Assembly: GCA_964563395.1 (NCBI GenBank)
Contig: CAZLWK010000003.1
Location: 1-64,000 of the forward strand
Source of the DNA: JBEVOS01 sp964563395
GTDB taxonomy: Bacteria; Pseudomonadota; Alphaproteobacteria; Caulobacterales; Aquidulcibacteraceae
Length of the DNA: 64,000 nucleotides
Direction: 5' to 3'
The translations under genes and the position numbers were made by a program. Below the pieces are notes generated by a model, which was given only the letters and a program-made list of their open reading frames with translations, did not search any database and was not told the DNA's origin. Every line of letters starts with the position of its first letter. Positions within the stretch are counted from its first letter, which is position 1. Positions 1 to 7,585 of the stretch are shown in pieces.

Positions 1-516
1 GGCATCGCCAATGAGGATGTGGCCAAGGGCATTCGCGGCGTCGATCCGATCGCCGGCGGCTTCCTCTCGCGCGAGGAAATCGCCAAGGGCGAAGCCGACC
101 CGGCCTACAAGCTCAAGCCGCTGGAGCAAAAGCGGATCGACGTTCCCGTGGTGAAGAAAAAGGGCGCCCGCTACACGCCTATCGCGCGTCGCCAGGACCG
201 CCCCGACGCCATTCAATGGTTCCTGAAGAACCACCCCGAAGTGCCCGACAGCAAGATCGTCAAGCTGATCGGCACGACCAAGGCGACGATCGAGCAAGTG
301 CGCGAGCGCAAGCATTGGAACTCGACAAACATCAAGCCGGTCGATCCGGTGTCGTTAGGCCTGTGCTCCCAGATCGAGCTGGACGCCGTGGTGGCTGAAG
401 CGGCCGCGCTGCGCGCGAAGAACGAGGCCAAGAAGCGCAAGCTTGAGGCAGGCCCAACGCTGCGCCCCGCCAACGAAACCACCGCGCCGGCTGAAAGCGA
501 AGACGAGGACGCTTGA
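1..516 (+). CDS. trcR: TrcR-type cell-cycle regulator (DUF1013), 5' end cut off
   Basis: The frame is open from base 1, so the true start lies outside the window; 171 residues are visible and about 40 N-terminal residues are probably missing. The visible part starts GIANEDVAKGIRGVDPI, followed by PDAIQWFLKNHPE and a helix-turn-helix-like KLIGTTKATIEQVRER segment, all typical of DUF1013 proteins annotated as cell-cycle transcriptional regulator TrcR, an alphaproteobacterial family. The tail is Ala/Glu/Asp rich and ends SEDEDA. A strong hairpin follows 11 bases after the stop. A cytoplasmic DNA-binding role is family knowledge, not tested here. Confidence 0.88.
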   Translation, partial: GIANEDVAKGIRGVDPIAGGFLSREEIAKGEADPAYKLKPLEQKRIDVPVVKKKGARYTPIARRQDRPDAIQWFLKNHPEVPDSKIVKLIGTTKATIEQVRERKHWNSTNIKPVDPVSLGLCSQIELDAVVAEAAALRAKNEAKKRKLEAGPTLRPANETTAPAESEDEDA

Positions 517-526
517 AGGCCGCTCT

Positions 527-555
527 AGCCTCCCTCGCCGGTCGAGGGAGGCTTT
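527..555 (+). terminator. Rho-independent terminator after trcR
   Basis: A perfect 10-bp stem GCCTCCCTCG / CGAGGGAGGC (528-537 with 543-552) closes a 5-base loop and is followed by TTT; A527 can also pair with T553. It sits between the convergent trcR and DUF465 genes and could serve both. The T-run is short, so efficiency is uncertain. Confidence 0.75.
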
Positions 556-585
556 GGCGCGCACGTTTAGAATTCGAACGCGCGC

Positions 586-762
586 TCAGTGACGATCGCG
601 GACCCGGAGGGCCTCGATCTCTTCCTTGATCTTCAATTTCTGTCGCTTCATCTCGGACAATCGTACCGTGTCCACGGCCGGAAGCTTGGCTTCCGCAGCA
701 ATCATACTGTCCAAATCCCGGTGGCGAGCATCCAGCTCGCGGATCCGCGATTCAAGCGCCAT
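586..762 (-). CDS. YdcH/DUF465 family small protein
   Basis: A 58-residue protein beginning MALESRIRELDARHRDLD and carrying RLSEMKRQKLKIKEEIEAL, the standard DUF465 (YdcH) pattern of two short charged helices forming a helical hairpin. The ATG at 762 is chosen because AGAAGGAG lies 7 bases upstream; an 11-residue in-frame extension upstream lacks such a site. Function of the family is unknown. It is divergent from a second DUF465 gene across a 196-bp spacer that must hold both promoters; I recognised no specific operator there. Confidence 0.85.
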   Translation of the reverse strand: MALESRIRELDARHRDLDSMIAAEAKLPAVDTVRLSEMKRQKLKIKEEIEALRVRDRH

Positions 763-958
763 GAGGCGACTCCTTCTGCTGACGAAACGGAGCATGGCGC
801 CGATGCGACGAAGAGTCCCCTCACTTCGTGTTACAGATTGGACACGAAGCCATCAAAGCTGCGTGACACCGGCCGTCGCGGAAGGCGGTTAACGGGCTTT
901 GACAGGTCCGCGCGCGGACGCTTATGTCCACGATTATCGGCGAAACGGGACGCTTGGG

Positions 959-1192
959 ATGGCTGAGGGCGGCGACGGCTTCGACCTCCAGGATAGTCCG
1001 GACATTCGCGCGCTCAAGACGCGCCTCGTCGAGCTCAGGGAGGAGCACCGCGCGCTGGATTCGGCGATCGCCGCGCTCGCCGATCAATCCGGCGACGCCC
1101 TCCAGCTCGCGCGTCTGAAAAAGCGCAAGCTTTCGCTAAAGGATCAGATTCAATGGATCGAAGACCGGCTCACGCCCGATATCATCGCATGA
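959..1192 (+). CDS. YdcH/DUF465 family small protein (second copy)
   Basis: A 77-residue protein, MAEGGDGFDLQDSPDIRALK, followed by the DUF465 core LVELREEHRALDSAIAAL and QLARLKKRKLSLKDQIQWIE. Compared with its divergent neighbour it has a 20-residue acidic N-terminal extension. A start 60 bases upstream is open but the family core argues for 959. The stop overlaps the next start as ATGA (1189-1192), implying translational coupling with the LpxR-like gene. Family function unknown. Confidence 0.82.
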   Translation: MAEGGDGFDLQDSPDIRALKTRLVELREEHRALDSAIAALADQSGDALQLARLKKRKLSLKDQIQWIEDRLTPDIIA

Positions 1193-2238
1193 AGGGCGCA
1201 AGACGGGAGGCGGCCGATCGATTGAAGCGCGTGCTGGCTTTCGCGGCGCTGGCGGCGTTGCCGGGCGTCGCGCATGCGGACGACCGCCCGGCCGAGGAAA
1301 AGGGCGTGTTCTCCATCTTGATCGAGAATGACAGCCTCTCCTCCGGCGACGACGACAATTACACGAGCGGCATCAAGCTGGCGTATGTGTCGCCCGTCGA
1401 AGGCGTGCCGGAATGGCTCAAGGGCGCGGGCGGATTCACGCGCGCTTTGTCCCGCTCGGAGCCGGATTATTGGGGGGTCTCGGTCGGCCAATCGATCTTC
1501 ACGCCGCAAGACATCGACGCCAATCCCGCCCCGCCCGATCAGCACCCTTACGCTGGCTGGCTCTATGCGCAGATCATGGTCGCGGCGGAGGAGGACACGC
1601 CCGCTGGCCGCGCGCCGGGCTATCTCGACACGTACGAATTGGAATTCGGCATCGTCGGCCCCTCCGCGCTCGGCGAGGAGGCGCAGCGCGGCATCCATAG
1701 CCTGCTCGACGCGCCCGACCCGCAAGGCTGGGACAGTCAATTAAGCGATGAATTCGCCTTCGCGGCGTCGTTCGAACGGCGCTGGCGTGCGCTGCGCGTC
1801 TACACCGATGTCGCTCCGGGCGGCCTGGAAGCGGATTTGACGCCGAGCGCGGGCGTGTCGCTGGGCACGCTGCGCACCGAGGCGCGCGTGGGCCTCACCG
1901 CCCGCATCGGCTATCGGATCGATAGTGATTACGGGCCGCCGCGCGTGCGCCCCGCTCTTGCCGGCGCGGAGCATTTTCGCGGCGGCGGTTGGTCTTGGAG
2001 CTTTTTCGTCGGCGTGCAAGCGCGCGCCGTGGGCCGCAATCTCTTTCTCGACGGCAACACGTACGAAGACAGCGCCAGCGTCGATAAGGAGCCGCTCGTC
2101 GGCGACGTGCAGGCCGGGTTCACGGTGAGCGCCGGCGATTGGCGCATGGCCTATACCTACGTGACCCGCACCGAGGAATTCAAAACCGAGGAAGACCCGC
2201 AGGATTTCGGCGCGTTGTCGGTCAGCTGGCGCTTCTAG
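1189..2238 (+). CDS. LpxR-like outer-membrane lipid A deacylase (DUF2219)
   Basis: 349 residues. The N-terminus has a signal peptide (RLKRVLAFAALAALPGVAHA, cleavage before DDRPAE). The mature part opens with SILIENDSLSSGDDDNYTSG, the LpxR hallmark whose Asn-Asp are catalytic in Salmonella LpxR, and carries QHPYAGWLY with the His expected in the active site; the rest alternates like a beta-barrel and ends in the aromatic VSWRF typical of outer-membrane proteins. LpxR removes the 3'-acyloxyacyl group of lipid A. Start 1189 is chosen for the ATGA overlap with the upstream gene. Its stop interlocks (CTAG) with the convergent GGDEF gene. Substrate in this organism is inferred. Confidence 0.82.
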   Translation: MKGARREAADRLKRVLAFAALAALPGVAHADDRPAEEKGVFSILIENDSLSSGDDDNYTSGIKLAYVSPVEGVPEWLKGAGGFTRALSRSEPDYWGVSVGQSIFTPQDIDANPAPPDQHPYAGWLYAQIMVAAEEDTPAGRAPGYLDTYELEFGIVGPSALGEEAQRGIHSLLDAPDPQGWDSQLSDEFAFAASFERRWRALRVYTDVAPGGLEADLTPSAGVSLGTLRTEARVGLTARIGYRIDSDYGPPRVRPALAGAEHFRGGGWSWSFFVGVQARAVGRNLFLDGNTYEDSASVDKEPLVGDVQAGFTVSAGDWRMAYTYVTRTEEFKTEEDPQDFGALSVSWRF

Positions 2239-2876
2239 AACATCTCAAACGCCGCACGCGTGCGGCGCAGATGTTTTTCGGCGTACATCGCCTCGTCCGC
2301 GCGCGCGAGCGCGTCTTCAGGCGGCTCGGCGGCGTCGATGACATGCATGCCGATCGATGCGCGCACGCGGTGGCGCACGCCTTCATGCGTGATCGCGGCT
2401 TCATCCATGGCGCGGCTGAGCGCCTCGGCTTTGCGCCGCGCTTCCTCCGCGCCCATGTCGTTCAAGATGATTCCGAACTCGTCACCGCCGAGACGGCCGA
2501 CGACATCGGATTCCCGCACATGATCGACAAGCAGCCGACCGATCTGACGCAAGACCGAATCGCCCGCCGCGTGGCCGTGCGTGTCGTTGACCGCCTTGAA
2601 GCCGTCGAGGTCGATATAGAGCACGGCAGCCGGTCGGCGATACCGCTCGAACACCGACATGGAGCGGTGCAGCTCGCGCAGGAAGCCGCGCCGATTGAGC
2701 GTCGGGGTCAGCGCGTCGTGGTCGGCGAGTTTTTCCGCCTCCGCCAATTTGGCGATCGCCGCGTCACGTTCGGCCGCGAGCGTCTTCAACGCCGCGAGCG
2801 TGCGCGGGCTCACATCCGTGAGCCCGAAGCGATCCGCCAGCGGATCGCGCGCGCGCTTGAACGAGGGAAACGCCAT
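2235..2876 (-). CDS. Diguanylate cyclase, single GGDEF domain
   Basis: 213 residues: about 40 N-terminal residues, a charged helix (LAAERDAAIAKLAEAEKLA) that looks like a signalling coiled coil, then a complete GGDEF domain from DHDALTPTLNRRGF to the end. The active site GRLGGDEFGIIL is intact, and RESD precedes it by five residues, matching the c-di-GMP inhibitory I-site. No membrane segment or sensory domain is visible, so it is predicted to be cytosolic and to make c-di-GMP from two GTP. Diverges from purE across 137 bp that contain the small palindrome TAATG-TG-CATTA (2914-2925). Confidence 0.88.
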   Translation of the reverse strand: MAFPSFKRARDPLADRFGLTDVSPRTLAALKTLAAERDAAIAKLAEAEKLADHDALTPTLNRRGFLRELHRSMSVFERYRRPAAVLYIDLDGFKAVNDTHGHAAGDSVLRQIGRLLVDHVRESDVVGRLGGDEFGIILNDMGAEEARRKAEALSRAMDEAAITHEGVRHRVRASIGMHVIDAAEPPEDALARADEAMYAEKHLRRTRAAFEMF

Positions 2877-3013
2877 GGGCCGGCACCATGGCGGGGCTGG
2901 GTAAAGAGGCGCTTAATGTGCATTAGGATAATGTTTAAGCAGGCATTTTCGCTGCGCTGGACGCCGGGGGTTCGGCGCCTATAGTGCGCGCTTTTCCAGA
3001 ATCGGTGGCTTCG

Positions 3014-3520
3014 ATGGCGCCAGATCCTTCTCTCCCCGGGGCGTCGCCATTGGTCGGCCTCATCATGGGATCGACCTCCGATTGGGAGACGATGCGCGCT
3101 TGCGCCGATCTCCTAGATGCGTTCGCCATTCCCTACGAAGCCAAGATCGTCTCGGCCCATCGCACGCCGGATCGGCTGGTCGACTATGCCAAGACCGCGA
3201 AGGCGCGCGGGCTGAAAGTGATCGTGGCCGGCGCCGGCGGCGCGGCCCATCTGCCGGGCATGGCGGCGGCGATGACGCCGCTGCCCGTCCTCGGCGTGCC
3301 GGTGAAAAGCGCCGCGCTCGCGGGGGTCGATTCGCTGCTCTCCATCGTGCAAATGCCAAAGGGCGTGCCGGTGGCGACGCTCGCCATCGGCGAGGCCGGC
3401 GCGGCGAACGCCGCGCTCCTGGCGGCAGCCATCCTCGCGCTCAACGATCCAAAGCTGGCGGCCAAGCTCGACGCCTATCGCGCCGAACAAACGGCCGCCG
3501 TGGCGGAGAGCCCGAGATGA
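3014..3520 (+). CDS. purE: 5-(carboxyamino)imidazole ribonucleotide mutase PurE
   Basis: 168 residues from the ATG at 3014; a GTG 30 bases upstream is also in frame. Class I PurE features are clear: GLIMGSTSDWETM at the N-terminus, SAHRTPDRL with the catalytic His, VIVAGAGGAAHLPGM, and LPVLGVPV. It converts N5-CAIR to CAIR in purine synthesis in the cytosol. The stop overlaps the purK start as ATGA, the usual purEK operon, so the two are probably co-translated. Confidence 0.95.
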   Translation: MAPDPSLPGASPLVGLIMGSTSDWETMRACADLLDAFAIPYEAKIVSAHRTPDRLVDYAKTAKARGLKVIVAGAGGAAHLPGMAAAMTPLPVLGVPVKSAALAGVDSLLSIVQMPKGVPVATLAIGEAGAANAALLAAAILALNDPKLAAKLDAYRAEQTAAVAESPR

Positions 3521-4590
3521 GCGACGTCCTGCCGGGCGAGTCCATCGGCATTCTCGGCGGAGGACAATTGGGGCGGATGCTGGCGCTCGCGGCGTCGCGC
3601 CTCGGGCTCGACGTGCTGATCTTCACGCCGGAGGAAGACAGCCCCGCCGCGCGCGTGGCGAAATATGCGTTCGTCGCCGATTACAATGATCAGCAAGCGC
3701 TCGCCGCCTTCGCGCAGCATGCGCGCGTGGTGACGTTCGAGTTTGAGAATGTGCCGGCCGATACGGCCGCCTATCTCGAGGCACTGGGCGCGGCTGTGCG
3801 CCCAGGACCGCGCGCCCTGGCGGCGACGCAGGATCGGCTTACGGAAAAGACGTTCTTCACCGGCCTCGGGATCGCGGTCGCGCCGCATCGCGCCGTCGAC
3901 AGCGAAGCCGATCTCATCGCCGCGCTCGATGCGCTCGGCGCGCCAGCCATCCTGAAAACGCGCCGCTTCGGCTATGACGGCATCGGCCAGGCGCGCATCG
4001 CCACCGCCGACGCCGCGCGCGAGGCCTACGCGAAACTGAACGGGGCGCCCGCGATCCTCGAGGGCGTGTGCGCGTTCGAACGGGAAATCTCCATCGTGGC
4101 CGCGCGCGGCGCCGACGGCGCGATCGCCTTCTACGACATCAGCGAAAATACCCACGCCGGCGGCATTCTCACGCGCACGCGCGCACCGGCGGCGATCGCG
4201 CGGGACGTCGCGCTGACGGCGCAAAACATCGCTTCACGGACGCTGGACGCGCTCGATTATGTGGGCGTGATGGCGATCGAGTTCTTTCTCATGCCGGATC
4301 AGACCCTGATCGTGAACGAGATGGCGCCGCGCGTGCACAATAGCGGCCATTGGACGATGGATGCGTGCCTCACCGGCCAGTTCGAGCAGCATATTCGCGC
4401 TATCGCCGGCTGGCCGCTCGGCCCCACCGCGCGCCTCGCCGACGCGGAGATGATCAATCTGATCGGCGACGAGGCGAATTCCTGGCGCAAGCATGCGGCC
4501 GATGCCGATGCGCGACTGCACCTCTATGGCAAGCGCGAGGCGCGTCCCGGCCGCAAGATGGGGCATGTGACGAAATTGAAGCGGCTTTAG
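3517..4590 (+). CDS. purK: N5-carboxyaminoimidazole ribonucleotide synthase PurK
   Basis: 357 residues starting MSDVLPGESIGILGGGQLGRM. ATP-grasp fold markers include ILKTRRFGYDGIGQ, EREISIVAARG, ISENTHAGGIL and VNEMAPRVHNSGHWT, the PurK signature. It forms N5-CAIR from AIR, bicarbonate and ATP, supplying PurE. The start overlaps the purE stop (ATGA 3517-3520). The gene ends one base before the convergent COQ9-family stop, leaving no space for a separate terminator. Confidence 0.95.
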   Translation: MSDVLPGESIGILGGGQLGRMLALAASRLGLDVLIFTPEEDSPAARVAKYAFVADYNDQQALAAFAQHARVVTFEFENVPADTAAYLEALGAAVRPGPRALAATQDRLTEKTFFTGLGIAVAPHRAVDSEADLIAALDALGAPAILKTRRFGYDGIGQARIATADAAREAYAKLNGAPAILEGVCAFEREISIVAARGADGAIAFYDISENTHAGGILTRTRAPAAIARDVALTAQNIASRTLDALDYVGVMAIEFFLMPDQTLIVNEMAPRVHNSGHWTMDACLTGQFEQHIRAIAGWPLGPTARLADAEMINLIGDEANSWRKHAADADARLHLYGKREARPGRKMGHVTKLKRL

Positions 4591-4591
4591 C

Positions 4592-5245
4592 TCACGCCCC
4601 GTAGCGCGCCCGCGCGGCCATGCGCACCGCCGCCTCGCCCAGCCCGGAGAAGCGTCGCGCTTGCGCCTTCACCTTTTCGAACTGCATGACGTTCTCGATC
4701 CGCGCGTCGAGAAAGGCCCAGGTGGCCGCGCTGTCTTCGCTGTCGTCGGCGAACCAGCGCGCATAGGTGGAGGCCAAGACGCCCGAGAGTATCGCGCGCT
4801 TGGAGTAAAAGTTTTCGTCGGTGGAGGCGTCGCCCAGTGCGCGCCAGATGAGGTCGGCGGTGCGCCACAAGAGCTTTCCGGCTTCGGGGGCCCGGCTTGG
4901 GCGGGCGTACCAGCGCGTCATGGCGCGCGCGGCGCCCTTGTAGGGCGCCTGCGCTTCCAGCCGCGCGCGCACGGCGGCGCGGACCTTCTCGCGGATACGC
5001 AGGGATGTAAGGTCGAGCCCAGCCAGCGCCGCCAACATAGCCTCGTCGGCCCGGGCGGCGAAGGCGTCGGCCATGTCGCGCACCCCTTGAGGGGCGGCCA
5101 GCTGCGCCTCCCCCTCCGAGAGGCCGGCCGCGGCGGCGGCGTCCTTGAGGGCGGCCTCGGTCCAGCCGGAGCGGGCCGCCTCGGTTACGAAGGCTTCCAG
5201 GAGGCAAGCGCGCAGACGGATCGAGGGCGGGTCTTTTTCGGCCAT
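4592..5245 (-). CDS. COQ9-family ubiquinone biosynthesis protein, divergent from rpsU
   Basis: 217 residues, start MAEKDPPSIRLR. It has a TetR-like N-terminal half (TEAALKDAAAAAGLSEGEA) followed by RADEAMLAAL and, in the C-terminal half, DENFYSKRAILSGVLASTY and WAFLDARIENVMQFEK, which mark the COQ9 family, known in alphaproteobacteria as the rpsU-divergently transcribed protein. COQ9 binds lipids and supports hydroxylation steps in ubiquinone synthesis. The position, head-to-head with rpsU, is the family's typical context. Role here is inferred from the family. Confidence 0.85.
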   Translation of the reverse strand: MAEKDPPSIRLRACLLEAFVTEAARSGWTEAALKDAAAAAGLSEGEAQLAAPQGVRDMADAFAARADEAMLAALAGLDLTSLRIREKVRAAVRARLEAQAPYKGAARAMTRWYARPSRAPEAGKLLWRTADLIWRALGDASTDENFYSKRAILSGVLASTYARWFADDSEDSAATWAFLDARIENVMQFEKVKAQARRFSGLGEAAVRMAARARYGA

Positions 5246-5341
5246 GGAGACACTTTAGCCGAATGGGGGCTGGGCCGCAGCGCGCTTCGCAGCCGCAGCG
5301 TCCCAGCGCCCAGGTGGACAGGGCCGCGCCCTTTTGCTATC

Positions 5342-5377
5342 GCCGTCCCCTTCGCGACCGACGCCCCAAGGGGCGGC
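5342..5377 (+). promoter_or_regulatory. Possible stem-loop in the rpsU leader
   Basis: CCCCTT (5347-5352) pairs with AAGGGG (5368-5373), extended by GCCG (5342-5345) with CGGC (5374-5377) around a one-base bulge; the loop is 15 bases. It ends about 45 bases before the proposed rpsU start. Whether it lies in the transcribed leader is unknown because no promoter was identified with confidence. Confidence 0.35.
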
Positions 5378-5422
5378 GGCCATCAGCTTTTCGTCCAATC
5401 CGCATCCCCGGGAGAGTGGGTC

Positions 5423-5641
5423 ATCGTTCAGATTTTCGTTCGCGACAACAACGTCGATCAGGCGTTGAAAGCGCTCAAGAAGAAGATGCAGCGCGAGGGC
5501 ACCTTCCGCGAAATGAAGCGTCGCAATCATTATGAAAAGCCGTCCGAGAAGCGCGCCCGCGAATCCGCGGAAGCCGTGCGCCGGGCGCGCAAGCTGGCGC
5601 GCAAGCGCGCGCAACGCGAAGGCTTGCTGCCGCGCAAGTAA
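5423..5641 (+). CDS. rpsU: 30S ribosomal protein bS21, apparent ATC start
   Basis: The protein VQIFVRDNNVDQALKALK through KLARKRAQREGLLPRK is unmistakable bS21, a basic protein of the 30S platform. No ATG, GTG or TTG exists in frame near the conserved N-terminus; upstream codons are open but run into non-conserved sequence, and the next in-frame ATG (5486) would remove a third of the protein. The ATC at 5423, which gives the expected fMet-VQIFV, sits six bases after GGGAGAG (5410-5416), a good Shine-Dalgarno sequence. A GTG at 5416 is out of frame. The product would be 72 residues, normal for the family. A terminator follows. A sequencing error at the start codon cannot be excluded. Confidence 0.9.
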   Translation: MVQIFVRDNNVDQALKALKKKMQREGTFREMKRRNHYEKPSEKRARESAEAVRRARKLARKRAQREGLLPRK

Positions 5642-5667
5642 CGATACGGCGCAGAAGCAGCCGTCCA

Positions 5668-5696
5668 CGCCGGCCTAGAGGCCGGCGTTTTCATTT
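5668..5696 (+). terminator. Rho-independent terminator after rpsU
   Basis: Perfect 8-bp stem CGCCGGCC / GGCCGGCG (5668-5675 with 5680-5687), loop TAGA, then TTTTCATTT. It lies 26 bases after the rpsU stop, just before the end of the convergent hydrolase gene. Confidence 0.85.
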
Positions 5697-7051
5697 CAAG
5701 TCTCGAGCGCGAGCGCTTCGCGCAGCGCATCGCGGTGATCGACCCAAGCTGGATCACCCCAAGGCATGTCGCGATCGGGCCGGAAATAATGCATGTGCGG
5801 AAACCAGCCGCCATGATCCGGCGCACAGGCCGCCACATCCTTCACGCCGGCGCCGAAAACCGGCGCGCACGGCCCGCCGACGAGATCGCCGCGCAAAATG
5901 CCCTGCATTGGAAAATAGATGTTCGTCCAGCGCGTCGCCGCGAACACGGCTGAATTGTGCGGCGCGCGGGGCGCCGCGTCCGGATCGTCGGCGCGCGCGG
6001 GATCGCGGCAATAGGAAAAGCGTCGCGCGCCGCCGGGAAAGTCCTCCATCAAGGGCGGATTGGCGGAAACCTCGCGCCTCGCCAGCATTTGCGCGAACGC
6101 TTCGGGGGAATCCGCCAGCAAGGTTTGCGCGTGCGCCAAGGGGCTGCCGAGCGTGACGAGATCGCTGATCAACCAGAGCGGCGCGCCATCCTTGTCGCGC
6201 TCCTGGCGCAGCGCCTCGAACAAGGCGCCTTGCGCGGCGCGCCAGCGCGCCAGCGCCTCCGGCGTGTCATCGAGCGCGCGCGCAGCCTCTTCCGCCGCGG
6301 CGAGCGGCGCCTGAACGGCGGCGCCGTTCATCTGGCGATTGCGCCGCCCCCAGTAATGCATCGCCAATTCGTAGGCGATGACGCCGCCAAGCGAATGGCC
6401 GACCAGAACGATGCGATCATATTTGCCCGAGCGATGCAGCGCATCGACAAGGCGCAAGCCCTCTTCGCGGATCTGCTGACGGCAATGGATGTTTTTCGGC
6501 GCGGGCCGCAGATAGCGGGCCGCATCGCCCAGCACCGGGGAAAAGAAAATCTGATCCGCGATCGCCAGCGCCGCGAACGCCGCCGCCAAAGCCAGCGCCA
6601 AGAGCGCCAGCGGCAGAAGCCGCCCCGTGACGCCGACAATCAGCCCCGCGCCCATCGCCATCACAAGGATGAAGGCGAGCCCGCCCGCGAGCAGGCGCAG
6701 CGCGGTCCACGCCTTGTGCAATTGCGGCGGCACGGAATCGCGTTTGCGCAGCGCAAGGAGCGCGAGCCAGCTCAGCACGTCCGAGAGGACATTGCCGTGC
6801 ATCAAATGCGCCCAGTAGAATTCGTAGAAATCGGTGCGCTTGCCGTCGGCGTTGTAATTGGTGGAGATGCGGCGCAGCTCGAACACGCCCGACACCTCAT
6901 CGGGCTCGGAATAGACGCGTCGCTCAGGCGCGCCCGGCCGCGCGGGCGCCTTGAGCCAAACCAGCTCGACAAAACGCCACAGGGTCGCCATCGGCCGCTG
7001 CTCGCCGATGCCGTGAATCAATAAGACGGCTTGTTTCTTGGCCTCCGCCAT
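5696..7051 (-). CDS. Membrane-anchored alpha/beta hydrolase of unknown substrate
   Basis: 451 residues. It begins MAEAKKQAVLLIHGIGEQRP, a beta-strand with an HGIG oxyanion-type motif, and later has DRIVLVGHSLGGVIAYEL with the GxSxG nucleophile. Between them, residues about 110-165 hold two or three hydrophobic segments (LAFILVMAMGAGLIVGV and LLPLALLALALAAAFAAL), so the enzyme is probably held in the inner membrane. A distal HMHYFRP supplies a possible catalytic His. It resembles lipase-like proteins but I cannot name a substrate. It is transcribed alone toward the rpsU terminator. Confidence 0.75.
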   Translation of the reverse strand: MAEAKKQAVLLIHGIGEQRPMATLWRFVELVWLKAPARPGAPERRVYSEPDEVSGVFELRRISTNYNADGKRTDFYEFYWAHLMHGNVLSDVLSWLALLALRKRDSVPPQLHKAWTALRLLAGGLAFILVMAMGAGLIVGVTGRLLPLALLALALAAAFAALAIADQIFFSPVLGDAARYLRPAPKNIHCRQQIREEGLRLVDALHRSGKYDRIVLVGHSLGGVIAYELAMHYWGRRNRQMNGAAVQAPLAAAEEAARALDDTPEALARWRAAQGALFEALRQERDKDGAPLWLISDLVTLGSPLAHAQTLLADSPEAFAQMLARREVSANPPLMEDFPGGARRFSYCRDPARADDPDAAPRAPHNSAVFAATRWTNIYFPMQGILRGDLVGGPCAPVFGAGVKDVAACAPDHGGWFPHMHYFRPDRDMPWGDPAWVDHRDALREALALET

Positions 7052-7153
7052 GGCGCCATGGAGGCCAAGGCCGCGCCGGCGGTCAACCGAAGCCGCTTAA
7101 TCGACGATTCACGGAGCGATTGACGCGTCAGGCGGGCGCGGCGAGGAAGAGAC

Positions 7154-7579
7154 ATGGCTTATTGGCTGGTCAAATCCGAACCCGACGCCTTCTCCTGGGA
7201 CGAGCAGGTTGCGCGCGGCAAAAAGGGCGAGCCTTGGACGGGCGTGCGCAACCACACCGCCAAGCTCAATTTGATGAAGATGAAGCGCGGCGATCGCGCC
7301 TTCTTCTACCATTCCAACGAGGGCAAGGAGATCGTCGGCATCGTGGAGGTGATCAAGGAGCATTATCCCGATCCGACCGACGAGAAGGGCAAGTTTGTCG
7401 CCGTCGACATGCGCGCCGTGCAGCCGTTTCCGAAGCCCGTGGGCATCGCGACGCTGAAAAGCGATCCGGCTTTGGCGCAGATGTCGTTCAACACCTCGTT
7501 CCGCCTCTCCGTGCAGCCGGTGACGGAGGCGGAATGGAAGCACGTGTGCAAGCTGGGCGGCGTGAAGGAAAAGGCGTGA
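7154..7579 (+). CDS. EVE domain protein
   Basis: 141 residues: MAYWLVKSEPDAFSWDEQ, WTGVRNHTAKLNLMKMKRGD, AFFYHSNEGKEIVGIVEV and YPDPT are the standard EVE (PUA-like) landmarks, and the protein is a single complete domain. EVE proteins bind modified bases in DNA or RNA; the exact ligand of bacterial stand-alone forms is not settled. The start is supported by GAGGAAGAG just upstream. A GATTC (GANTC methylation type) site lies near 7106 in the promoter region. It converges on the epimerase gene. Confidence 0.9.
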   Translation: MAYWLVKSEPDAFSWDEQVARGKKGEPWTGVRNHTAKLNLMKMKRGDRAFFYHSNEGKEIVGIVEVIKEHYPDPTDEKGKFVAVDMRAVQPFPKPVGIATLKSDPALAQMSFNTSFRLSVQPVTEAEWKHVCKLGGVKEKA

Positions 7580-7585
7580 GCGCGC

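Noticed and set aside
5408..5425. GTG at 5416 as rpsU start
   Set aside because: It is in a different frame from the conserved protein.
4661..5641. Open frame of 326 residues containing rpsU
   Set aside because: Only the last 72 residues are bS21; the upstream part is antisense to the COQ9 gene and not conserved.
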